Of a DNA stretch of 64,000 nt, positions 1 to 7,665 are shown one piece after another. This DNA is from Anaerocolumna xylanovorans DSM 12503 (GTDB lineage Bacteria; Bacillota; Clostridia; Lachnospirales; Lachnospiraceae). The first letter of the stretch is position 1, and each line of letters opens with the position of its first letter. The notes below the pieces were generated by a model, which was not told the origin of the DNA, searched no databases, and saw nothing but the letters and a program-made list of their open reading frames with translations. The stretch spans positions 186,001 through 250,000 of the forward strand of contig NZ_FRFD01000003.1 of assembly GCF_900143645.1 (NCBI RefSeq). The letters run 5' to 3'. The position numbers and the translations under genes are program-made.

Positions 1-1
1 G

Positions 2-694
2 GATGAGGCCTTGGAGGTCGTAAGGAAATCCCTTGAATTATGTCCAGAGATTACGGTTGTTGGTATTGCAGGTCCGGGGGACACCCTGGCAACAGATTAT
101 GCGCTTAATACCTTTCGACTCATAAAAGAGGCCTTTCCGGATATCATCAAGTGTATGAGCACCAATGGATTATTGCTGGAGGAAAGGGCAGAAGAAATTA
201 TTGAGGTTGGAATTGATTCTTTAACGGTAACAGTCAATGCAGTAGATCCTGCCATCCTGACCAGGTTAAATTCAGCAATTATCTATCACGGCAAGCATTA
301 TGAGGGGGAAGAAGCAGCTGCGATTCTTATCAGGAATCAGTTAGCCGGAATACAAAAAGTCTCGGAGGCAGGAATTACGATTAAAGTGAACACGGTGCTT
401 GTGCCGGGGATTAATGACCTTCACATTGAAGAGATAGCAAGGACTGTCAGCGAAGCAGGAGCTTCCATTTACAATCTGATACCGTTGATTCCCCAGCATG
501 AGCTGTCGGAATGCGAAGCGCCTAACTGTATGCAGATTGAAACGGCCAGAGGAAAGGCCGCAAAATATATTGATGTCTTTAGACATTGTCAAAGATGCAG
601 GGCTGATGCCATTGGTATACCGGGGGAAAAGGATTTTGGAGACCAGATTTATCTGAATCGGATTGCCCATAAGGATACCTTTTCTCATGGCTGA
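2..694 (+). CDS. nifB: NifB-like radical SAM cofactor maturase, 5' end cut by window
   Basis: This is the C-terminal part of a NifB-family radical SAM protein, the enzyme class that builds the carbide-containing Fe8S9C precursor (NifB-co) of nitrogenase-type cofactors from Fe-S clusters and S-adenosylmethionine. The frame is open from base 2, so the gene starts upstream, and the CX3CX2C radical SAM motif lies outside the window. The visible part has the family's GIAGPGD stretch, a TNGL segment, the NTVLVPGIND stretch and the diagnostic HCQRCRADAIG ending. No NifX domain is fused; a separate NifX-like gene follows. A nitrogenase-like alpha/beta pair lies 5.5 kb downstream, so I infer that it supplies their cofactor. 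Family is clear; the exact partner enzyme is inferred. Confidence 0.9.
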   Translation, partial: DEALEVVRKSLELCPEITVVGIAGPGDTLATDYALNTFRLIKEAFPDIIKCMSTNGLLLEERAEEIIEVGIDSLTVTVNAVDPAILTRLNSAIIYHGKHYEGEEAAAILIRNQLAGIQKVSEAGITIKVNTVLVPGINDLHIEEIARTVSEAGASIYNLIPLIPQHELSECEAPNCMQIETARGKAAKYIDVFRHCQRCRADAIGIPGEKDFGDQIYLNRIAHKDTFSHG

Positions 695-761
695 ACACTG
701 TACTGAATTAGCAGGATGCAGTACAAGACGGCCAAAGATTTGATATCCGCAAAAGGAGTTA

Positions 762-842
762 GTTTGAAAAATCAAGTTTTTCAAACGCAAATTTGTGCCT
801 GCGGCCCAAAGTCTGCAGGTACAGGAAAGGCATGGATATTAT
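762..842 (+). repeat. Two-hairpin leader element, locus 1
   Basis: Hairpin 1 has perfect 10-base arms (GTTTGAAAAA at 762-771, TTTTTCAAAC at 777-786). Hairpin 2 pairs CCTGC at 798-802 with GCAGG at 815-819. A GGTACAGGAAAGGCATG stretch then leads into the nifX-like start at 843. About 45 bases from hairpin 2 onward are almost the same as 40516-40565 in front of the malF-like gene. It is one of seven related leader elements in this window, all sense-oriented to the next gene. Confidence 0.65.
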
Positions 843-1196
843 ATGTCCTACAAAATAGCAGTTGCCAGTACGGATGGCAAGGTAATCAACCAGCATTTCG
901 GAAGAACGGAGAAGTTTTATATTATCGGGGTGGAGGATTCCGGTGAATACCATTACCTTGAGACAAGGGAAACATTGGCTGCCTGTCAGGGAGGCAGCCA
1001 TGATGAGGATGCCCTGGCGCGAAATGTGGAGCTGTTATCCGACTGTAAATATGTATTAGTAAGCCAGATTGGTCCGGGGGCTGAATATGCCCTTAGTAAA
1101 AGAGGAGTTACGGCTTTTGCAATCGCTCATTATGTTGACGAAGCGGTAAAAAAGCTGATTCATTATCAGTCGGAAATGAAACTGAACCAAAAATGA
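843..1196 (+). CDS. NifX/NafY-type iron-molybdenum cofactor carrier-like protein
   Basis: A small (117-residue) protein of the dinitrogenase iron-molybdenum cofactor biosynthesis family. Members bind or carry NifB-co/FeMo-co-type clusters in the cytoplasm. The N-terminus has the family's INQHFGRTEKFYII pattern, and an acidic, Ala-rich C-terminal half follows. An upstream frame extension to 795 is open but reads through the repeated leader element, so I place the start at the ATG at 843. It follows the NifB-like gene by 149 bases. In Azotobacter-type NifB this domain is fused to NifB; here it is separate, so the two products may work as a pair. Function is inferred from family and context. Confidence 0.82.
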   Translation: MSYKIAVASTDGKVINQHFGRTEKFYIIGVEDSGEYHYLETRETLAACQGGSHDEDALARNVELLSDCKYVLVSQIGPGAEYALSKRGVTAFAIAHYVDEAVKKLIHYQSEMKLNQK

Positions 1197-1249
1197 AACC
1201 AGAGAATCAGCCTCTTAAGACAGAGGGCTAATAAACAGGAGATCGGAGA

Positions 1250-2284
1250 ATGAAGATGAAGAGAAGAATAAGCAGCATGCTGGCTTTGTTACTGGTATTG
1301 GTATTTGCTTTATCGGCGTGCAAAGAGAAAACATCTACAGAAGCGGATACAAAGGATGCAACAGATTTAAGCTCTGTAACCCTTCGCGTTGGGGCTACCG
1401 GCTGGAACCTGCAGGGAGAGATTTTAAAAGTAGCAGGACTTGATGATACGCCTTACAAGGTGGAGTACACTGTGTTTCAGGGCGGAAATCTGGGACTGGA
1501 AGCAATGGCGGCAGACCAGATTGATTTTACTACGACTAGTGAAATTCCTCCGATTTTTGCATCCTTAGCTGAAAATGAAGGGAATTTCAAGATTATCGCC
1601 GTCAATAACAGCAATACACTGCTTCAGGAATTGATTCTTCCCCCCAACACAGGTATCAAGAGCGTTGCAGAATTAAAAGGCAAGAAGGTTGGGTATATCA
1701 AGTCAACAACAGCACAGTACTTTCTTTATGAAATGCTTAAGGAGGCAGGCCTTAAATGGACGGATATCGATGCCGTTGAAATCTCAACGGCAGATGGTGT
1801 GACCGCACTTCTTGGAGGCAACTTAGATGCTTTCGCAAGCTATGGCAATTCCATAAACGCAGCAAAGAACAGCGGAGCAACAACTCTTGCATCAGCACAG
1901 GATATCTTGTCCGGCAATTTCCCCTATGAAGCATCGGTAAAGGCTTTAGGTGATAATGCAAAAAGGGCTGCCATTGCTGATTATCTGGCAAGGCTTCAGT
2001 TAGCCTATGAATGGCAGAAGGGACACTTGGATAAATGGGCAAAGATTTCGGCTGACCCTACAGGACAGACCGTTGAGGATGCACTTGATGTCCTTAAGAA
2101 GGGGTATGAGCAGAGGGATACGAAGACGGTTGTTATCTCTGATGAGATTAAAAAATCGGAGCAGAATGTAGCAGATGCTTTTTATGAAGTGGGACTTTTA
2201 GAGAAGAAAGTGGATGTGAGCACCTTCTATGATGATTCTTTGACGAAAGCGTACCAGAGTGCTCTTGAAGCATTAAAAAAATGA
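1250..2284 (+). CDS. ssuA: Sulfonate/taurine-type ABC importer, substrate-binding lipoprotein
   Basis: The 344-residue protein has a lipoprotein signal (lipobox LSAC, Cys24) and an NMT1/SsuA/TauA-type solute-binding fold: a VGATGW strand, an IDFTTTSEIPP segment and a VAELKGKKVGY linker. It should sit outside the cell membrane and deliver substrate to the permease encoded next. The family imports aliphatic sulfonates, taurine, nitrate or thiamine precursors. The nitrogenase-like genes and cysteine synthase nearby favour an organosulfur substrate, but sequence alone does not settle it. A GGAGA ribosome site precedes the ATG. It forms an operon with the next two genes (gaps of 21 and 15 bases). 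Confidence 0.82.
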   Translation: MKMKRRISSMLALLLVLVFALSACKEKTSTEADTKDATDLSSVTLRVGATGWNLQGEILKVAGLDDTPYKVEYTVFQGGNLGLEAMAADQIDFTTTSEIPPIFASLAENEGNFKIIAVNNSNTLLQELILPPNTGIKSVAELKGKKVGYIKSTTAQYFLYEMLKEAGLKWTDIDAVEISTADGVTALLGGNLDAFASYGNSINAAKNSGATTLASAQDILSGNFPYEASVKALGDNAKRAAIADYLARLQLAYEWQKGHLDKWAKISADPTGQTVEDALDVLKKGYEQRDTKTVVISDEIKKSEQNVADAFYEVGLLEKKVDVSTFYDDSLTKAYQSALEALKK

Positions 2285-2305
2285 TAAGACAGGAAAGAGG
2301 AGATT

Positions 2306-3079
2306 ATGAAATTAAAGCGTAAACAAGGGAAAAAGCAATATGAAATATTTCTTCAATGGCTTTTACCCCTGCTTTTAATCATTGCGTGGTATGTTGCTAC
2401 CAGTAGTGGACACTCAAATACAATTTTTCCGTCTCCAATAAAGGTATTAAACCGGGCAGTAACCATGCTTGAAAACGGCCAGCTCCTTGAATATACGGCA
2501 GTCAGTGCCAGAAGAGCTGTTATCGGCTTTCTGATAGGAGGAGGGATAGGCTTTCTCTTAGGATTAATTAACGGCCTGTGGAGAATCTCGGATGTAGCGC
2601 TTAATACAACCCTTCAAATGTTAAGGAATATACCGGTTCTGGCACTTATTTCATTGTTTATTGTATGGTTTGGAATAGGAGAGAAAGTAAAAATCATTAT
2701 GGTAGCCTTTGGTGTGTTCTTTCCTCTTTATATTAATACCTATCATGGAATTAAGAATATCGACAAGGGATTGATTGAAATGGGGAAGGTGTATGGGTTA
2801 AGGGGAATATCCTTATTCACCAATATAATCCTTCCGGGAGCGTTATCTTCTGTATTGGTCGGAGTCAGGTTATCTCTTGGCATTATGTGGCTGGTATTAA
2901 TCGCCGCCGAAACAATTGCCGCCGACGCAGGAATTGGTTACATGGCGATGACGGCAAGGGAATTGATGCAGATGGATAAAGTCGTTCTTAGTATTATCAT
3001 TTATGCCCTGTTAGGTAAACTTTCCGATGTCATAGCTTCAGCATTGGAGAGAAGGTTATTAAAATGGCGTGCTGTTTAA
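2306..3079 (+). CDS. ssuC: Sulfonate/taurine-type ABC importer permease
   Basis: A 257-residue inner-membrane permease of the SsuC/TauC type (BPD_transp_1 fold) with about six hydrophobic segments. The first is at residues 15-30 and precedes a periplasmic-side FPSPIKV stretch typical of the family. The cytoplasmic coupling loop (around MGKVYGLRGISLFTNIILPGA) contacts the ATPase. It lies between the binding protein and the ATP-binding gene, with a GAGGAG ribosome site ahead of the ATG. It should form the translocation channel for the substrate captured by the 1250-2284 product. Family confidence is high; the substrate is inferred. Confidence 0.85.
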   Translation: MKLKRKQGKKQYEIFLQWLLPLLLIIAWYVATSSGHSNTIFPSPIKVLNRAVTMLENGQLLEYTAVSARRAVIGFLIGGGIGFLLGLINGLWRISDVALNTTLQMLRNIPVLALISLFIVWFGIGEKVKIIMVAFGVFFPLYINTYHGIKNIDKGLIEMGKVYGLRGISLFTNIILPGALSSVLVGVRLSLGIMWLVLIAAETIAADAGIGYMAMTARELMQMDKVVLSIIIYALLGKLSDVIASALERRLLKWRAV

Positions 3080-3094
3080 AGGGGATGTGCGGAT

Positions 3095-3862
3095 ATGAGT
3101 GAAAATGCGAACGGATATAAAATTGAATTAAAAAATGTGAAGAAAAGATTCGGGCAGTGTGAGGTCTTAGAGGATGTCAGCCTGACCATTGAGTCGGGAG
3201 AATTCGTTGCTATCGTAGGTCACAGCGGCTGCGGAAAGAGTACCTTACTGCGGATGATAGCAGGGCTTGATGTACCGACAGAGGGCACTATCCTGGTCAA
3301 TGAAAAGGAAGTAACGGGAGTCAACAGCCAGGTTAGGTTCTTATTTCAGGAGGCAAGGCTGCTCCCATGGAAAAGTGTAATAGCAAATGTAATCATCGGC
3401 ACGCCGGATAAAAACGAAGCAACAGCAGCACAGTCACTGGAAAGAGTAGGGCTAATCAATAAGAAGCATGAATGGCCGAAAGTACTTTCCGGCGGACAAA
3501 AGCAAAGGGTATCCTTAGCCAGGGCTCTGGCAGGAAGGCCGAATGTTCTTCTGCTGGATGAACCCTTGGGGGCATTAGATGCCTTTACCAGGCTGGATAT
3601 GCAGGAGTTGATTGAAAAGCTCTGGTTAGAGCAGGGATTTACGGGGATTTTAGTTACCCATGATGTGAGTGAAGCGGTCAAACTGGCTAACAGAGTTATA
3701 TTGATGGAAGATAAAGAGATAACCCTGGATATGAAAATAAGCCTTCCAAGGCCCCGCCAGAAGGACAATGACTCCAATTATTTCGAGCACTATATTTTAG
3801 ATAAAATAATGAAGCTGGATGAGAAGGCGGCAGAAGTCCGCCGTGAGGATTACGCAATATAA
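3095..3862 (+). CDS. ssuB: Sulfonate/taurine-type ABC importer ATP-binding protein
   Basis: A 255-residue ABC ATPase of the SsuB/TauB group that powers the importer encoded by the two preceding genes. Visible motifs are Walker A (GHSGCGKST), a Q-loop (FLFQEARLLPW), the signature LSGGQKQR, Walker B (LLLDEPLGALD) and the switch His (LVTHDVSEA). The EARLLPW sequence after the Q-loop is characteristic of sulfonate/nitrate/taurine ATPases. A GGGGATG ribosome site lies just ahead of the ATG. All catalytic motifs are intact. Confidence 0.88.
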   Translation: MSENANGYKIELKNVKKRFGQCEVLEDVSLTIESGEFVAIVGHSGCGKSTLLRMIAGLDVPTEGTILVNEKEVTGVNSQVRFLFQEARLLPWKSVIANVIIGTPDKNEATAAQSLERVGLINKKHEWPKVLSGGQKQRVSLARALAGRPNVLLLDEPLGALDAFTRLDMQELIEKLWLEQGFTGILVTHDVSEAVKLANRVILMEDKEITLDMKISLPRPRQKDNDSNYFEHYILDKIMKLDEKAAEVRREDYAI

Positions 3863-3896
3863 CAGAGTATAGGACCTAAAAGAAAGGAGCACAGGT

Positions 3897-5006
3897 ATGC
3901 TTTCCATAAAGACACCTCTGGAATACGTCAGTCAGCCGGATGTGATAGAAAAGGCCGGGAAATACATAAAAAAATATGGCAATAAAGCACTGATTATCGG
4001 AAGCAAGACACCCCTTAAGGCAGTAGGCGAAGCATTTTATAAAAGCCTTGAAGAAAATAATATCGAATACATCATAAAAGAATTTACGGGTTTCCCCACT
4101 TTGGCAGCAATTGAAGATTACAGCAGGCAGGCAGAGGAGGAAAAGGTAAATCTTATCATCGGTATCGGGGGAGGAAAGGTTAACGATACGGCAAAGGCAG
4201 TAGGTAATAAAACGAAACTTCCTGTTATCGCCATACCGACTATTGCAGCCACTTGTGCAGCCTGGGCAGCGGTATCCATTCTTTACAATGAAGAGGGAGA
4301 CTTTGTGACCTCCTCTCTTAATGAGAATTCCCCCAGACTAATTCTTGCAGATACCAGGATTATAATAACGGCACCGGCCAGATATACTTATGCCGGCATT
4401 GTAGATACACTGGCTAAATGGTATGAGACAGTGCCAAACCTTGATATAGCAGAAGATAATATCACTCTCAATATTGCAGTAAACGGAGCGAAGCTTGCCT
4501 TTGACCTTTTAGTAAGACACGGCAGAAAGGTTGTAGAGGATGGGCAGAAGAATATTATTACAAAGGAGTCTGTTGCTGTGGTAGATGCCATCATTTATCT
4601 GGCAGGTTTTGTAGGCAGCTTTACGGAAGACGAATTTTACGGCGGGTTTGCACATCCCTTCTACCATGCCTCCACCAGACTCTCCGGCACCCGTTTCCGT
4701 CTTCATGGGGAAAAAGTGGCCTTAGGCTTGCTGATTCAGCTGGTGCTTGAAAAGAAGCAGGAAGATTATATTATCGAAACCATCAGGGAGTTTGACCGCT
4801 TTCATCTGGCATTAACGCTGGAAGATATCGGAGTCAGGGAGAATGCGAAAGAAGACCTTAGCATAGTGGCAGAGCGGGTATTAAAAGAATTTCCCGGTTA
4901 TACGAAACTGGGTATCGGAAAGACAGCGGAAGAAATTGTCGATGCCGCCTTTAGGGCAGATGCACTGGTAAGAAGAGTTCTTAGCAATCCTGTGGAGGTG
5001 TTTTGA
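3897..5006 (+). CDS. Iron-containing alcohol dehydrogenase / glycerol dehydrogenase-like oxidoreductase
   Basis: A 369-residue NAD(P)H-dependent dehydrogenase of the group III metal alcohol dehydrogenase family (GldA-like). The dinucleotide-binding half carries the GIGGGKVNDTAKAVG motif near residue 90. Metal ligands are visible as the Asp in GIVDTLAKW, the His in FAHPFYHA and the His in LHGEKVALG. A strong GAAAGGAG site precedes the ATG. The next gene starts with GTG right after its stop. The family reduces aldehydes or ketones to alcohols. Beside nitrogenase-like genes, it could make or use a small (methylthio)alcohol, but that is conjecture from context. Confidence 0.78.
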   Translation: MLSIKTPLEYVSQPDVIEKAGKYIKKYGNKALIIGSKTPLKAVGEAFYKSLEENNIEYIIKEFTGFPTLAAIEDYSRQAEEEKVNLIIGIGGGKVNDTAKAVGNKTKLPVIAIPTIAATCAAWAAVSILYNEEGDFVTSSLNENSPRLILADTRIIITAPARYTYAGIVDTLAKWYETVPNLDIAEDNITLNIAVNGAKLAFDLLVRHGRKVVEDGQKNIITKESVAVVDAIIYLAGFVGSFTEDEFYGGFAHPFYHASTRLSGTRFRLHGEKVALGLLIQLVLEKKQEDYIIETIREFDRFHLALTLEDIGVRENAKEDLSIVAERVLKEFPGYTKLGIGKTAEEIVDAAFRADALVRRVLSNPVEVF

Positions 5007-6119
5007 GTGAGTACCGGGCAAAAAGAAGCTGCACCCAGAAAAGCGCTGGAGCAGATAAATAATTATATAACAGCCAAGACCATCGAATCGGTAAAGCGGG
5101 AGCTTGGTATAGACAGAATCATTAAGCTGGCAGGGAATGAAAATACCAACGGATACTCTCCCAAGGTAAAGGAAGCAATCAGGTTATCCCTGGAGGGCTT
5201 GTCTTATTATCCTGACATGAATTGTACCATCCTTCGCGAAAAGCTCTCAAAGCTTCACGGGGTTGAAGAGGAACAGCTGATATTCGGAAACGGTTCCTTT
5301 GAGCTTATTTCCATCATAGCCCAGACTTATCTGGAAGAGGGGGATGAATCCATTATAGCGGAACCTTCTTTTGGCTGGTATAAAAATGTTACCTGGCAGA
5401 TGGGAGCGAAGGTAGTGAGTCTGCCTTTAAAGAACCACAAAGTGGATCTAGAGATTATAAGGGAAAATATAACGGACAGGACAAAAATCATATGGATCTG
5501 CAATCCGAACAATCCTACCGGAACCATTCTTACGGAGAAGGAATTAAGAGAATTCTTACAGGAACTGCCCTCTGGTATTATCCTGGTTCTGGATGAAGCT
5601 TATGTAGATTATGTCATGGAAGAGGGCTATCCGGATTCCGTCAGTCTGCTTAAGAGTTATCAGAATGTTATCCTGCTTCGTACTTTCTCTAAGGCCTATG
5701 GTCTTGCATCCTTTCGTATCGGGTATGGTATCGCCTCAAAGCAGGTAGTCTTGCAGCTTAATAAAGTACGTCTGCCGATTAATACCAATGCCCTGGCCCA
5801 GACCGCGGCAGCAGCCAGCTTAGAGGACCGGGAATTCTACCGGTATGTGCTTCAAAGTAACAAAGAGGGGCTAAAACTTTATTATAAAACCTTAACAGAA
5901 CTGGGACTTGAATTCGTCCCGTCCAATTGTAATTTTATTCTTTTTAATACAGGTTTGGATGGTGATACCGTTACCGGAGAGTACTATAAGAAGGGCATTC
6001 TTATACGGTCCGGTAAGGAGTTTGGCCTGCCCACCTGGGTTCGGATATCCATAGGAACCAGAGAAGAGAATGAATTGGTCCTGGAAACCTTAAAGGAAAT
6101 TTTAAGGCGGCAGGCATGA
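5007..6119 (+). CDS. HisC-like class I/II pyridoxal-phosphate aminotransferase
   Basis: A 370-residue fold-type I aminotransferase of the histidinol-phosphate aminotransferase group. The PLP-binding Lys is in TFSKAYGLASFR (Lys229), with the NPNNPTGT and LDEAYVDY motifs upstream of it and a C-terminal substrate Arg in TWVRISIG. The GTG start directly abuts the previous stop, with GGAGG eight bases upstream, so the pair is translationally coupled. No other histidine gene is present, so a housekeeping HisC role is unlikely. It may act on an amino acid tied to the nitrogenase-like system. The substrate is unknown. Confidence 0.8.
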   Translation: MSTGQKEAAPRKALEQINNYITAKTIESVKRELGIDRIIKLAGNENTNGYSPKVKEAIRLSLEGLSYYPDMNCTILREKLSKLHGVEEEQLIFGNGSFELISIIAQTYLEEGDESIIAEPSFGWYKNVTWQMGAKVVSLPLKNHKVDLEIIRENITDRTKIIWICNPNNPTGTILTEKELREFLQELPSGIILVLDEAYVDYVMEEGYPDSVSLLKSYQNVILLRTFSKAYGLASFRIGYGIASKQVVLQLNKVRLPINTNALAQTAAAASLEDREFYRYVLQSNKEGLKLYYKTLTELGLEFVPSNCNFILFNTGLDGDTVTGEYYKKGILIRSGKEFGLPTWVRISIGTREENELVLETLKEILRRQA

Positions 6120-6133
6120 AGGAATGATAGAAG

Positions 6134-6149
6134 TCCTTTCACGAAAGGA
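6134..6149 (+). promoter_or_regulatory. Hairpin covering the ribosome-binding site of the NifD-like gene
   Basis: TCCTTT pairs perfectly with AAAGGA around a CACG loop. The right arm contains the AAAGGAG ribosome site that serves the ATG at 6156. If it folds, it would hide the site and weaken initiation. This is a prediction from complementarity; a six-pair stem is only moderately stable. Confidence 0.4.
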
Positions 6150-6155
6150 GTCTTT

Positions 6156-7601
6156 ATGAGTAAAACTTATTCAGGTATCAGAGAAAGCCGCCCTTATACC
6201 TATAATGATTGCGGCGGTAACAGCAGGGAGTTATCTTCCGAGTTTGGGAAACGCTGTTTGAAAGCAGCAGACCGTACCTTCAGCCAGGGACTGCAATGTC
6301 AGCAGATAAACAGCATGGCAGCCCTGATGTCTTTAGACGATGCTGTATTTGTTGCGCATTCACCCCAGGGCTGTGTCGGCTGTACCAGTATGGCAAGCGA
6401 TATGTACCGCGTCGGCCAGGCACACAGAGGCGTCCATTATATAAAAAGTGCAAGAATCATTGTTACCAATCTGGATCAGAAGGATGTCATCCTTGGTGGT
6501 GAAGCGAAACTTAGGGAAGCTGTAAAATTAGCCCGGGAAAGATATCAGCCGAAGATAATATTCATATTTACCTCCTGTGCTTCCGGTATTATCGGTGATG
6601 ATATTGATGCTGTGGCAAGGGATTTGCAGGAAGAGAGTGAAGCGTTGATAATTCCCGTACATTGTGATGGCTTCAAATCCAAAATATGTGCCTCCGGTTT
6701 TGATGCGGCATTTTTGGCAATTTCATAGTACATCTTAAAAGGAGAGAAGCCCCAGAAGCAGAAGGGACTAATCAATCTCTTTGCTCCGGTTTCCATAAGC
6801 TATAAGGATCAGTTGGAAATTGAAAGAATGCTGGGACTTCTTGGCCTTGCCTGTAACTATATCCCTTTTTACAGTTCCCTGGAGAAAATCAAAAGAATAC
6901 CCTCTGCAGAAGCTTCTACTTCCATCTGTAAAGTATTTGCAGATGAATTTATGAAGGAGCTGGAAGAAGACTATGACATCCCCTTTTCCCACACGGTAAT
7001 GCCTATCGGTGTCCGCAACACGGATAAATGGTTCAGGGGAGTTGCTGCTTTGTTTGGAAAAGAGGCCGAGGCAGAGGAATATATCAAAAAGGAACATGAA
7101 AGAGTTCTTCCGCAAATTGAAAAAATTAAGGAAAGGCTCCAGGGCAAGAGGGTCTTTATCTGCGGCGGAACCGGCCGTTCCTTTGCTGCCGCTGCTTTAA
7201 TTGACGATTTTGGAATGGAGTTGGTGGGGCTGGAAACGCCTACCTATGATGATGACGCACAGATAGACATTGACTATCTGAATGAAATCCATAAGGATTA
7301 TATTATTGATATTGCCAATATGCAGCCCTTTGAACAGGTAAATATCGTAAACCGCCTGAAACCGGATGTTTTTATCGGAGTACCTTCCTGGTCGGCAAGA
7401 CTTGGCATACCGACGACCCATGTACTGGATATGAAGCGGCCTACTATGGGCTATGACGGTATTTTATATCTGGGGAATAAGATTGCTGACCAGATTGAAA
7501 ATCCCGGTTTTAATAAGAAGCTTGCAGCTCATGCCAGACTTCCCTATAAAAAATCCTGGTATGAATCAGATCCCTTCAAATTCATAAAACCTTTGGAGTA
7601 G
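6156..7601 (+). CDS. Nitrogenase component 1 alpha (NifD-like) subunit, interrupted by an in-frame TAG at 6726
   Basis: Read through one TAG (6726-6728), this is one 481-codon frame with full NifD-family length. A new ATG at 6813 lies in the same frame, so this is a single nonsense codon and not a frameshift. Cys48, Cys73 (SPQGC) and Cys141 (TSCASGIIGDD) match the three P-cluster Cys of NifD by spacing. Beyond the stop, Cys258 (TSICKVF) and His422 (TTHVLD) align with the FeMo-co ligands Cys275 and His442 of Azotobacter NifD. The pair is therefore built like a cofactor-holding reductase, unlike BchN/ChlN/CfbD. The bases after TAG keep coding for conserved sequence (KGEKPQKQKGLINLFAP). TAG also ends the gene. 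Recent nonsense mutation, sequencing error, readthrough or recoding are all possible. Confidence 0.8.
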
Positions 7602-7665
7602 TGTCTATGGGAGTTTGGAATGGAGGAATATGTGCCGCGGGCAGGCGGCGGAATGGAGGTTATAA

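Noticed and set aside
6813..7601. Separate gene starting at the ATG at 6813
   Set aside because: It is in the same frame as 6156-6728, lacks a ribosome site and begins in the middle of the component 1 fold, so it is the second half of one gene.
7602..7665. Eighth leader element suggested by ATGGGAG at about 7609
   Set aside because: No paired hairpin 1 or hairpin 2 is visible around it.
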